A stretch of DNA of 64,000 nucleotides, taken from NCBI GenBank assembly GCA_964404895.1, contig CAYOLV010000003.1, positions 310,001 through 374,000 on the forward strand. Reading direction: 5' to 3'. The DNA is from JBGSUZ01 sp964404895 (lineage in GTDB: Bacteria; Bacillota; Clostridia; Peptostreptococcales; Acidaminobacteraceae). Shown piece by piece: positions 51,034 to 59,184 of this stretch. The translations under genes were made by a program, and so were the position numbers. The stretch's first letter is position 1. Every line of letters starts with the position of its first letter. The notes under the pieces were generated by a model, which saw nothing but the letters and a program-made list of their open reading frames with translations, did not search any database and was not told the origin of the DNA.

Positions 51034-52818
51034 GTGAAAAAATGGCTGCTTCCATTAGCAATTTTACTCGTCCTAATCTTTTGGGGCGTGACTCATAAAG
51101 AAAAAGATTCGACTGCAGCATCTAATCCAACAACTTCTGTCGTCCAATACAGCGGCGACTTAAAAATACAGCACAACAACAGTGAAATTAGTTTTTCCAG
51201 GGAGCCTCAAGTTTTTGGGAATGAAGTCTATGTGCCTATCAGCGAACTGGCAAACTCCCTTGGTCTTTATGTGAAGCTGGAAAGTGACCGTTTCGTTGTC
51301 CTTTATCAAAAAAATACATTTGTAAAACTAGACTTAGAGTCTAATATCGCATCGGTCAACGGCAAAACAATCGAAATTTCTTCAGGCCCTTTTTACAGCG
51401 ATCAAAGAGTCTTTGCGCCTCTCCTTTTTATAGCAGAAGCTTTCCATTACAAAGTAGATTGGGATAAAGAAACGGGCAATTTGACTATGGCAGACAGTTC
51501 TGCTGGCAGCCAGTTCGACTTTATCGAAAGTGATAATTTTTATAAACGTGTAGACTTAGCCGATCTGGGCATACGTTTCAGCGTTCCCGTCCACTGGAAA
51601 ACATTAGATGACACCAATCATTACTTTGGCTATACAGATGATTTTGAATATTTCACAGTTACTTTAAGTCATGAAAAAGTCTCTGCCTCTGAACGTCTGG
51701 ATTCTCTCGTCAAAGATGCAGAAAAAATGATTATGAGTAAATCCAAGGGAAACGCCAGGATTGTGGATAAAACCGATGCAAAAGAGTTAAGTCTAGATGC
51801 CTACGCCCTCTATTCGATTTATACTGAAAACAAACAGAAATTTAATCAAGTCACTTATATCTTAAAAGAAAAACAAGATGCCTATACAATGAATTTCGTT
51901 TACAGTAGCAATATGGACGAAAAAACAGCACAATCAATTATTTCAACAGTGTCTAGCAGTTTCCAAATCAATCGACTGACTATTGATGAGAGAGACGAAC
52001 ATTATGTAGAATTCCAAAACTTCTACCGATTGGGCATACAGTTGGACGAACCAGTCTTTGCCAATCAAACCACAAACGATGCCTTCATTCTCAAAGGTCG
52101 TACAACTACTTCTACAGATGGCTTCTATGTAGTTGTCAGCAAAAATAGCCAATCTATCAATTTTTATGTACCCGTCGTCTCGAAACAATTTGAACAAAAA
52201 ATATACCTGCCCTTTGGCCTAGGCAAACATAACATTTATATTGAAGAAGCACAAGAGGATGGGATTTTCACAAAAGCTAACGCTACGCCTACGCTGGAAC
52301 CTATTATCAACTACGATGAAGCCAACATTCTTGCTTTTAGTATTTTGAATACCAGCAACAATAGCATTCGTTATTTAATCCCAAGCAGCCGTGTACCTTC
52401 TGACTCTGAGAAAATGAGCGATCTTGCAAACCTGCTTACTTATAAAGAAGAAACCTCATATCAGAAAGCTAAAGTCGTCTACCAATGGATTGGAAAAAAT
52501 GTTCAGTTTGACGAGAAAACAGACTCTGACAATTTAAGAAGTCCCATAGACGTCTTCAATCACTCTACTGCCAACGAAGAGGAACTGGCTTACTTCTACG
52601 CGACTCTGCTGAGAAGCATTGGGGTGCCTTGTAGGATTGTAACCGGGGATTATTTAAATAGAGGTCATTTTTGGAACGAGCTTTATATTAACGGCAATTG
52701 GATTGTGGCTGACCTCGGAGAAGAATTCCAAAGTGGAGATGGGATTACCACTTTTTACAATTTAAGCCGAGATAACCAATACAGCGAATATACCAATATT
52801 AAAGTATTAGAATATTAA
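51034..52818 (+). CDS. Secreted stalk-domain protein with transglutaminase-like fold
   Basis: A 594-residue exported protein with an N-terminal membrane anchor or signal (WLLPLAILLVLIFWGV). Residues 45-160 are a copper amine oxidase N-terminal-like stalk domain (VYVPISELANSLGLYV, VFAPLLFIAEAFHYKVDW). The middle has a PsbP-like or similar beta region. The last 140 residues match the transglutaminase core: YQWIGKNVQFD, LLRSIGVPCRIVTGDY, GHFWNELYINGNWIVADLG. His and Asp are kept, but the catalytic Cys position holds Glu (ANEEELAYFYATLL). It is probably a structural or binding protein. GTG at 51034 follows GAGGTGA. Confidence 0.8.
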   Translation: MKKWLLPLAILLVLIFWGVTHKEKDSTAASNPTTSVVQYSGDLKIQHNNSEISFSREPQVFGNEVYVPISELANSLGLYVKLESDRFVVLYQKNTFVKLDLESNIASVNGKTIEISSGPFYSDQRVFAPLLFIAEAFHYKVDWDKETGNLTMADSSAGSQFDFIESDNFYKRVDLADLGIRFSVPVHWKTLDDTNHYFGYTDDFEYFTVTLSHEKVSASERLDSLVKDAEKMIMSKSKGNARIVDKTDAKELSLDAYALYSIYTENKQKFNQVTYILKEKQDAYTMNFVYSSNMDEKTAQSIISTVSSSFQINRLTIDERDEHYVEFQNFYRLGIQLDEPVFANQTTNDAFILKGRTTTSTDGFYVVVSKNSQSINFYVPVVSKQFEQKIYLPFGLGKHNIYIEEAQEDGIFTKANATPTLEPIINYDEANILAFSILNTSNNSIRYLIPSSRVPSDSEKMSDLANLLTYKEETSYQKAKVVYQWIGKNVQFDEKTDSDNLRSPIDVFNHSTANEEELAYFYATLLRSIGVPCRIVTGDYLNRGHFWNELYINGNWIVADLGEEFQSGDGITTFYNLSRDNQYSEYTNIKVLEY

Positions 52819-52836
52819 CAGAGGAGGTTTTTGTTT

Positions 52837-53274
52837 ATGTTGAAAGAATTTAAAGAATTTGCACTAAAAGGCAACGTCATCGACTTAGCTGTGGGTGTTA
52901 TCATAGGTGGTGCCTTTGGCAAGCTAATTACTTCGCTAGTCAATGACTTGATTATGCCCCTTATCGGTTTGCTCTTAGGCAAAATTGATTTTACCAACTT
53001 ATTTGTCACCTTAGGTGATGGCAGCTTTAAAACCATAGCAGAAGCTAAAGAAGCTGGCGTGGCTACACTGAACTACGGCCTTTTTTTAAACACCGTATTA
53101 GATTTCGTCATCATCGCATTTTGTATTTTCTTTGTCATTCGTCAGGTGAACCGTTTCAAACCTAAAGCACCTGCAGTTGTTGCCGCACCCGTTACAAAGA
53201 ACTGTCCATTTTGTTTTACAGACATCCACATAGAAGCAACGCGTTGTCCAAATTGTACCAGTGAATTAAAATAG
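52837..53274 (+). CDS. mscL: Large-conductance mechanosensitive channel MscL with C-terminal zinc ribbon
   Basis: A 145-residue MscL. It begins LKEFKEFALKGNVIDLAVGV and has the two membrane helices and the amphipathic N-terminal helix of the family. The C-terminus replaces the usual helical bundle tail by NCPFCFTDI and TRCPNCTSELK, a four-cysteine zinc-ribbon-like end. The channel releases solutes on sudden osmotic downshift. ATG at 52837 is preferred to a TTG at 52831 because GAGGAGG is nine bases before it. It follows the upstream gene by 18 bases. Confidence 0.93.
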   Translation: MLKEFKEFALKGNVIDLAVGVIIGGAFGKLITSLVNDLIMPLIGLLLGKIDFTNLFVTLGDGSFKTIAEAKEAGVATLNYGLFLNTVLDFVIIAFCIFFVIRQVNRFKPKAPAVVAAPVTKNCPFCFTDIHIEATRCPNCTSELK

Positions 53275-53287
53275 TCAGACAAACACG

Positions 53288-53339
53288 AAGGGGCTGTCTC
53301 AAATGATTTTTCTAAATCATTTAAGACAGCCCCTTTTTT
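53288..53339 (+). terminator. Terminator of mscL
   Basis: AAGGGGCTGTCT and AGACAGCCCCTT pair, continued by AAATGATTT and AAATCATTT, around a four-base loop; a T-run follows. It lies between convergent mscL and kce and may serve both weakly. Confidence 0.85.
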
Positions 53340-53364
53340 AGTTTAAAAATTTTTAAAGATCTTA

Positions 53365-54177
53365 CTATTTAAGACCAAGGATTTGTCTCGCTTCGTCTGG
53401 AGTTGCTACTTCTCTGCCAAGTTCTTTGGCAAGTCTCGCTACACGCTCAACAAATTGTGCGTTAGAGTCCGCTTTAACACCTTTTGTATAATAAATATTG
53501 TCTTCAAAACCAACGCGCACATTACCACCAAGAAGAATGCCTAGTGTTGAGAGAGGCAATTGGAAACGGCCAACCCCAGCAACAGTCCAAGTAGAACCTG
53601 CTGGCAATTGATTAATCATGTACATGAGGTCTTCAGGGTTTCCAGGACAAGCGCCCGGTACGCCAAGTACGAAGTCAAAATGCATTGGCTCAGAAACGAA
53701 GCCTTTTTTGAGCAACTTTTTAGCATTTTCGATCATGCCGCGCTCAAAAATTTCAAATTCAGGCTTAACACCATTTTCTTGCATTTTCTTTGCAAAGTCT
53801 TCCATGTAACCCTCTGGGTTCATAAATACTTCGTCTCCAAAGTTGCAAGTTCCGCAGCTGAGTGTTGCCATTTCTGGTTTCAAGTCAACGGGTTGGAGTC
53901 TTTGTTCAGCTGTGTGCCACGTCGCACCACCTGTTGAAGGTTGAACGATGATATTGCATTTTGCTTTTGTTTTTTCAATAATTTCTTTGTAGACTGCATA
54001 GTCCTGAGTTGGATTGCCTTCTGCATCTCTTGCATGAACATGTACGATCGCTGCACCCGCTTGCCAACACTCATAAGCCGCCTGAGCGATCTCATCTGGT
54101 GTCACTGGCAAATTTGGACATGCTTCTTTCGTAACTTCCGCCCCAGTGAGGGCAGCCGTGATGATTAATTTTTCCAT
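53365..54177 (-). CDS. kce: 3-keto-5-aminohexanoate cleavage enzyme
   Basis: A 270-residue BKACE/DUF849 enzyme. In lysine fermentation it condenses 3-keto-5-aminohexanoate with acetyl-CoA to give acetoacetate and 3-aminobutyryl-CoA. Zinc ligands are His46 and His48 in IVHVHARD, and Glu225 in RVGFEDNIYY. STGGATW carries the substrate-binding serine. The next gene makes the enzyme for the following step, which supports the specific call among BKACE members. Start has GGAGGGACC upstream. Confidence 0.93.
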   Translation of the reverse strand: MEKLIITAALTGAEVTKEACPNLPVTPDEIAQAAYECWQAGAAIVHVHARDAEGNPTQDYAVYKEIIEKTKAKCNIIVQPSTGGATWHTAEQRLQPVDLKPEMATLSCGTCNFGDEVFMNPEGYMEDFAKKMQENGVKPEFEIFERGMIENAKKLLKKGFVSEPMHFDFVLGVPGACPGNPEDLMYMINQLPAGSTWTVAGVGRFQLPLSTLGILLGGNVRVGFEDNIYYTKGVKADSNAQFVERVARLAKELGREVATPDEARQILGLK

Positions 54178-54188
54178 CTTGGTCCCTC

Positions 54189-54578
54189 CTACTTGTTGTT
54201 TCTTTGTTTAGCTTTAGGAACCACGCAAGTTCCTACTGCTCTGCAAACTACGATTGGTTCTGCAAGAACGTCACATGCCGACTCATTGATATCAGGTCTT
54301 GGGATGATCACTTTTCTAGCTTCAAAAACCATTTTTCTTGATGAATTACCAACAGTTGTAATTTCACCCACTGCTTCAATGTAGTCACCAGCAAAAACAG
54401 GTGCTAAAAACTCAACTTTTTCGTAGCCTGCGAACAAACCTTCGTCTCCGTCCTGAAGGATTAGGAGCTCAGTTGCCACGTCTCCGAACAAGTTTAACAT
54501 TTTAGCGCCATCCACTAAGTTGCCACCGTAATGTGCGTCGTGCATGCTCATTCTCATGCGAATCATAGATTTGTGCAT
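54189..54578 (-). CDS. kal: 3-aminobutyryl-CoA ammonia lyase
   Basis: A 129-residue hot-dog-fold enzyme that removes ammonia from 3-aminobutyryl-CoA to give crotonyl-CoA. MHDAHYGGNLVDGAKML at the N-terminus and AGYEKVEFLAPVFAGDYIEA are typical of Kal. It is transcribed with kce (11-base gap) from a strong promoter. The rest of the lysine pathway (kamA, kamDE, kdd) is not in the window. Confidence 0.93.
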   Translation of the reverse strand: MHKSMIRMRMSMHDAHYGGNLVDGAKMLNLFGDVATELLILQDGDEGLFAGYEKVEFLAPVFAGDYIEAVGEITTVGNSSRKMVFEARKVIIPRPDINESACDVLAEPIVVCRAVGTCVVPKAKQRNNK

Positions 54579-54634
54579 TGTATACCTCCGATTTGGTTTG
54601 GACCCGACCTTACCATATCTCCTGATACCTCTCT

Positions 54635-54663
54635 ATTATATTACGATGCTTCCATTTCTGCAA
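54635..54663 (-). promoter_or_regulatory. SigA-type promoter of kal-kce
   Basis: TTGCAG, 17 bases, TATAAT on the minus strand, about 60 bases before kal. Confidence 0.8.
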
Positions 54664-54733
54664 CCTTGTCCCAAGATCAAGGACTATAATTGTCTGAATA
54701 CTCTTATTTTCTTTTTTTTCAAAGCGCAATTTA

Positions 54734-54763
54734 TTTACCGTATTGTAATATTTGTGGTAAAAT
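54734..54763 (+). promoter_or_regulatory. Promoter of the diguanylate cyclase gene
   Basis: TTTACC, 18 bases, TAAAAT with TGG before the -10, on the plus strand. Confidence 0.5.
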
Positions 54764-54806
54764 AAGTTAAATATGTTTCTAATACTTTACGCGGAGGTCG
54801 TTTCTC

Positions 54807-57011
54807 ATGAGTGAAATAGAAAATATCAAAAGACAACTTGATACCGAAACTGATCCCACCGCAATTTTTGATTTACTTTTAAACATCACGTGGCAGTCCG
54901 CTTACAAAGACCTTGAGGATATGCATTTTTATTTAAAGAAGGTAAGCGCCTTGCTCCCTGAAGTCGAGATAATTGCTCCAAATGCCCCTTATCAATTTTT
55001 GTTGCTTGAGTCTTTCATTATGGCAAAGCACGATCAATTTTTAGAAGCACTTCCCATGGCACAAGAGGCACTTACTTGGTTTTCCGCTTCTGAGGACCAC
55101 AAGGGTCACATTCTCTCTTTGAGAGTGATCGGATTGATTCACGCCTTACTCGGACAATTGGATAAAGCTTTAGAATCCAATAAAGAGGGTCTTCGACTCA
55201 TTCAGAACCATCAGGTCGTCCTCTTTGAAGAAGATGCTATTCCTATGGAATTTGCTTTTCTCAACAACATCGCTTCCATTTACTCCTATCTCGAAAGACA
55301 CGTTGAGGCTTTGCACCATTTTACTGAAGCCCTGTCCTATGTGGACAAAACACCTAACAGCGCCCATGTCCTCGTCCTTTCTAACATTGGATTGACCCAT
55401 ATTGAACTTGGAAAAAATCAAGAAGCCCTTTCCAACGCAATGGCGGCCTTAGAAATTCTGGACAGCGTTTCCTTAGGTTCTTATTACTACAGCCTTTGTT
55501 ACAGCTGTGTAGGCATGGCTTATAAAGGTCTTAAAAACTACGAAATGGCGATGGAGAATCTGCTCAAATCTCTGGAATACTCTCAGAAGAGCGGTCTAAA
55601 ATATATTACTATTGATACAAACATTCAAATCGGAAAACTCCTGATTAGCCAAGAACGCTATCAAGAAGCCTTTTCCTTTGTGACCCGTTCTCTTCAACTG
55701 GGAGAAGAACTCAATGCGATGGATTTGTTGAGAGAATCTCACATGCTTGCCGCCACTTGTTACGAAAAATCTGAAGATTATCGGTTGGCAACTAAACATC
55801 TAAAAGCCTATATGGCCATTCATAAAGAAATTATCAGCAAAGAACTAGAAGATCAGCTCAATCAGTACACCACTGCTTTTAAAATTGAAGAAGCCAAAAA
55901 AGATGCTGAAATTCACAAATTGATCAACGTTGAACTCAAGCAAAAGAATGAAGAAATTCAGTCTAAAGCCAGAGAACTTGAGGAATCTCACAGAAATATC
56001 ACCATCTTAAGCCAGATTGGACACGAGATTACCTCCTCTCTGGATATCGAATGTATACTGAATACAATCTACGAAAACCTTAGAAAACTTATGAACGTTA
56101 ATATTTTAGGCATTGGCGTCTATGACAGCTCTACCCATCTTTTAGATTATAAAATGTTTATCGAAGCCTCTAAACGCATTCCTAATTTCGTTTCAAGTAT
56201 GGATGACAGCAAAGGCTTTGCTGCGACTTGCATTCAAACCCGAATGCCTGTGGTGGAAAACAACTTAAGAGAAAGCGGCCGCGAACTGGTGCCACTTTCC
56301 CGCAGAACAAAAAGTAGAAAACCGCCGAACTCTTTGATTTACTATCCCCTGACTATAAGTGAAGAAATTATAGGTGTGCTCACTGTTCAAAGTTATGACA
56401 CCGATGCCTATAGTCCACGGGATCTCGAGTCGATGAAAATTTTGGCTTCTTACATAGCCATCGCTTTAAACAATTCTCAACAGTCTGAGGCTTTAAAAAA
56501 TGCCATCAATGAGTTGGAAATTTCTTCAACAACTGACCCTTTGACCGAACTTTATAACCGTAGGTACATGCTCCGAAAAATCGACCTTGAAAAAGAGCGC
56601 TTCAAACGTTCTACCAAGCCGTTCTCAATCATCATTACAGACATTGATCACTTTAAAGACATTAACGACACCTTTGGTCACGACTGCGGTGATTTTGTCC
56701 TTAAAGAGTTGGCAGCGCTAATGAGAAACCTCCTTCGAAAGGTAGACTTTATTGCCCGCTGGGGAGGGGAAGAATTTCTCATTTTGCTGACTGAAACCGA
56801 TGCCACGGAAGCCTTCACTATGGCAGAACGCCTCAGACAGCAAATCGAAGGCCACACCTTTGTCTTTCGAGAGAATCAGGTCCGCGTTACCATGACCTTT
56901 GGTATTTCCGAATATCAAGATGAGCCTACTATGGAAGATGCCTTCAAACGTGCCGACCGAGCGTTATACCTTGGAAAGAATAACGGGCGCAATCAGAGCA
57001 ATATAAGTTAA
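54807..57011 (+). CDS. Diguanylate cyclase with TPR and GAF domains
   Basis: A 734-residue cytoplasmic signalling protein. Residues of about 1-360 are tetratricopeptide-like helical repeats (for example AFLNNIASIYSYLERHVEAL and LVLSNIGLTHIELGKNQEAL). A coiled coil (about 365-410) leads to a GAF domain (about 410-560). The C-terminal GGDEF domain has IDHFKDINDTFGHDCGD and an active-site GGEEF near residue 652. An RxxD inhibitory site (RKVD) lies five residues before it, so product inhibition is expected. It makes cyclic di-GMP, probably in response to a ligand or partner bound by the GAF/TPR part. Confidence 0.93.
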   Translation: MSEIENIKRQLDTETDPTAIFDLLLNITWQSAYKDLEDMHFYLKKVSALLPEVEIIAPNAPYQFLLLESFIMAKHDQFLEALPMAQEALTWFSASEDHKGHILSLRVIGLIHALLGQLDKALESNKEGLRLIQNHQVVLFEEDAIPMEFAFLNNIASIYSYLERHVEALHHFTEALSYVDKTPNSAHVLVLSNIGLTHIELGKNQEALSNAMAALEILDSVSLGSYYYSLCYSCVGMAYKGLKNYEMAMENLLKSLEYSQKSGLKYITIDTNIQIGKLLISQERYQEAFSFVTRSLQLGEELNAMDLLRESHMLAATCYEKSEDYRLATKHLKAYMAIHKEIISKELEDQLNQYTTAFKIEEAKKDAEIHKLINVELKQKNEEIQSKARELEESHRNITILSQIGHEITSSLDIECILNTIYENLRKLMNVNILGIGVYDSSTHLLDYKMFIEASKRIPNFVSSMDDSKGFAATCIQTRMPVVENNLRESGRELVPLSRRTKSRKPPNSLIYYPLTISEEIIGVLTVQSYDTDAYSPRDLESMKILASYIAIALNNSQQSEALKNAINELEISSTTDPLTELYNRRYMLRKIDLEKERFKRSTKPFSIIITDIDHFKDINDTFGHDCGDFVLKELAALMRNLLRKVDFIARWGGEEFLILLTETDATEAFTMAERLRQQIEGHTFVFRENQVRVTMTFGISEYQDEPTMEDAFKRADRALYLGKNNGRNQSNIS

Positions 57012-57031
57012 TGTACATCAAAAATAAAACT

Positions 57032-57075
57032 GAGGCTATACCAGTCATTTGTTCAATGATCGGTATAGCCTCTTT
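57032..57075 (+). terminator. Bidirectional terminator between the cyclase and V-ATPase genes
   Basis: GAGGCTATACC and GGTATAGCCTC pair perfectly, with an inner TCATT / AATGA stem. T-rich sequence follows on both strands. Confidence 0.85.
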
Positions 57076-57103
57076 CATAGGATTAAATATTTATTTATGC
57101 TGA

Positions 57104-57775
57104 CTAAGAGCTCGCCTGATTTTGCTTTTCCAACAACGCCTGCTTTTCTCTGACGTTCTTTTCAGCCGCTTTTTTCTTGAGTTTTTTCAGTCGGGCGAAG
57201 TCTTCCCGCTCCTTTTCTTCCAAAGTTTCTGTGATGCCTTTAACGATCTCTTTGTACTTAGGAATTTGAATACGCTCAAGGGCGTTGGTTCTCTTTTGTG
57301 TCTTCTTAATTTCCATTGCCAATTTATAAACAGAGGTTTCCATTTCCGCTAATTTATAAAGGAGTTCCCTAAGCTTCGTAAACTTTTCAAGCGCAATATC
57401 CAAAGAGGAGTTGGTTCTGAAAAGACCAAAGGCTGGGGCTAACTCAATCGGTATATGTTTGATTCTCGGAATCTCGACTCCCATGACACTCTGGAGTAGA
57501 ACGTCATAGTTCTCTGTCTTTGGAACTGAAATAGAAATTTCCTCTACGTGATTCTTGCCAATGGTAATATTAGCAATCATGAGTGCATCATATGCTTCCT
57601 TGTAGGTTTGCTGTATTTCCGCCTGCAAGGCATTGGCTTGACCTACAAGACCCATCATTTCACGTATGAGAACGTTTCTTTTTTTATCCAAAAGGTTAAA
57701 GCCACGTATTGAAAAAGCCAGCATGCCCTTTGACTTAATCAAGTTTGCTTTGGTCGGCGCTAAATTATATGCCAT
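57104..57775 (-). CDS. ntpD: V-type ATPase subunit D
   Basis: The 223-residue central-stalk subunit, comparable to gamma of the F-type. The N-terminal helix APTKANLIKSKGMLAFSIRG, then LLDKKRNVLIREMMGL, and the long C-terminal helix (LERIQIPKYKEIVKGI) fit the family. The ATG at 57775 follows AAAGGGTG; the earlier ATG at 57781 overlaps the ntpB stop and has no proper spacing. It is the last gene of the operon. Confidence 0.95.
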   Translation of the reverse strand: MAYNLAPTKANLIKSKGMLAFSIRGFNLLDKKRNVLIREMMGLVGQANALQAEIQQTYKEAYDALMIANITIGKNHVEEISISVPKTENYDVLLQSVMGVEIPRIKHIPIELAPAFGLFRTNSSLDIALEKFTKLRELLYKLAEMETSVYKLAMEIKKTQKRTNALERIQIPKYKEIVKGITETLEEKEREDFARLKKLKKKAAEKNVREKQALLEKQNQASS

Positions 57776-57780
57776 TGCCA

Positions 57781-59160
57781 TCACCCTTTATAGAATTTTT
57801 CAATGATGTCCTCACTGAGTCTATCGAGTTCGTTTTTAGGCAATAAGCTGAGCAGCTCCCATCCAATCTCGATACTCTTTGTCAGTTCACGGTTTTCATC
57901 TGGTTCTTGTCTGACAAAACGCGCTTCAAACTGTCTGCCAAATTCCATATATTTTTGATCGATATCCGAAAGGTCACTCTCACCAATAATTTGAGCTAAA
58001 GATCTAATTTCCTCTACTTTCGAATACGAGGCAAACAATTGGTTCGCTATATCAGGATGTTCCTTTGTGGTATAACCTTCACCGATGCCGTCTTTCATAA
58101 GGCGCGACAGAGACGGCAGGATGCTCACAGGCGGGTAGATATTCTCTTGGTGAATATCTCTGCCAAGAACAATTTGCCCCTCTGTAATGAAGCCTGTAAG
58201 GTCAGGAATAGGGTGTGAAATATCGTCATTCGGCATTGTAAGAATTGGAAGGAAGGTAATACTTCCTGCTCTCTCGCCTAACATGCCTGCTCTTTCATAA
58301 AGTGACGCCAAATCAGAATAGAGATAACCTGGGTAACCTTTACGGCTAGGAACCTCATCTCTTGCAGAAGACACTTCACGAAGGGCCTCACAATAAGAGG
58401 TAATGTCTGACATGACAACCAATACATGATAACCTTCTTCAAAGGCAAGATACTCTGCCGCAGTCAAGGCACATCTTGGTGTGGATACACGTTCTACAAT
58501 CGGGTCATCTGCCAAGTTTACAAACATAACAACGTTGTCGATGGCGCCTGAATCTTCAAAACTACGTCTGAAGAAGGCCGCATCGTCATGTTTAACGCCG
58601 ATGGCAGCAAAGACTACAGCAAACTTGTCCGCATCTGCACCAGTGAGTTTTGCTTGTCTAACAATTTGTGCTGCGAGTTCATTATGAGGCATGCCGTTTC
58701 CTGAGAAGATCGGCAATTTTTGACCCCTAATGAGGGTGGATAAGGTATCAATCGTAGAAATACCTGTTTGAATATAGTTTCTAGGATATTTTCTAGCTAC
58801 CGGATTAATCGGTTGGCCGTTGATGTTGTAGAATTTTTTAGAAAGAATTTCACCGCCGCCGTCAAGTGGTTTACCAACACCGTTGAAGGTTCTTCCCAAA
58901 ACATCTAGAGAGAGGGCCAATTCAAATGGTTTGCCAGTAAATCTAACGTTTGCATTCGTCGTAGAGAGACCCGTTGTGCCTTCAAATACTTGGGCAACCA
59001 CTGTATCGTCTTCGATTTTTATGATCTTTCCAGTTCTTTCTCTTTCGCCTTGAACTTTGATTCGCACAACTTCCCCATAAGCAGCACCGCTGATGCCAGA
59101 GAGAACGACTAAGGGGCCTGCGACTCTGTCCAATTTTAAATATTCTCTATTTGAACTCAT
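57781..59160 (-). CDS. ntpB: V-type ATPase subunit B
   Basis: The 459-residue non-catalytic nucleotide-binding subunit, without a Walker A loop. It has the family segments IQTGISTIDTLSTLIRGQK, LPIFSGNGMPHNELAAQIV, and GRDIHQENIYPPVSILPSLSRL. The ATG at 59160 follows GGGAG; the TTG at 59175 is not needed. Confidence 0.97.
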   Translation of the reverse strand: MSSNREYLKLDRVAGPLVVLSGISGAAYGEVVRIKVQGERERTGKIIKIEDDTVVAQVFEGTTGLSTTNANVRFTGKPFELALSLDVLGRTFNGVGKPLDGGGEILSKKFYNINGQPINPVARKYPRNYIQTGISTIDTLSTLIRGQKLPIFSGNGMPHNELAAQIVRQAKLTGADADKFAVVFAAIGVKHDDAAFFRRSFEDSGAIDNVVMFVNLADDPIVERVSTPRCALTAAEYLAFEEGYHVLVVMSDITSYCEALREVSSARDEVPSRKGYPGYLYSDLASLYERAGMLGERAGSITFLPILTMPNDDISHPIPDLTGFITEGQIVLGRDIHQENIYPPVSILPSLSRLMKDGIGEGYTTKEHPDIANQLFASYSKVEEIRSLAQIIGESDLSDIDQKYMEFGRQFEARFVRQEPDENRELTKSIEIGWELLSLLPKNELDRLSEDIIEKFYKG

Positions 59161-59184
59161 AAATTCATCTCCCAAGTCGCTTCA

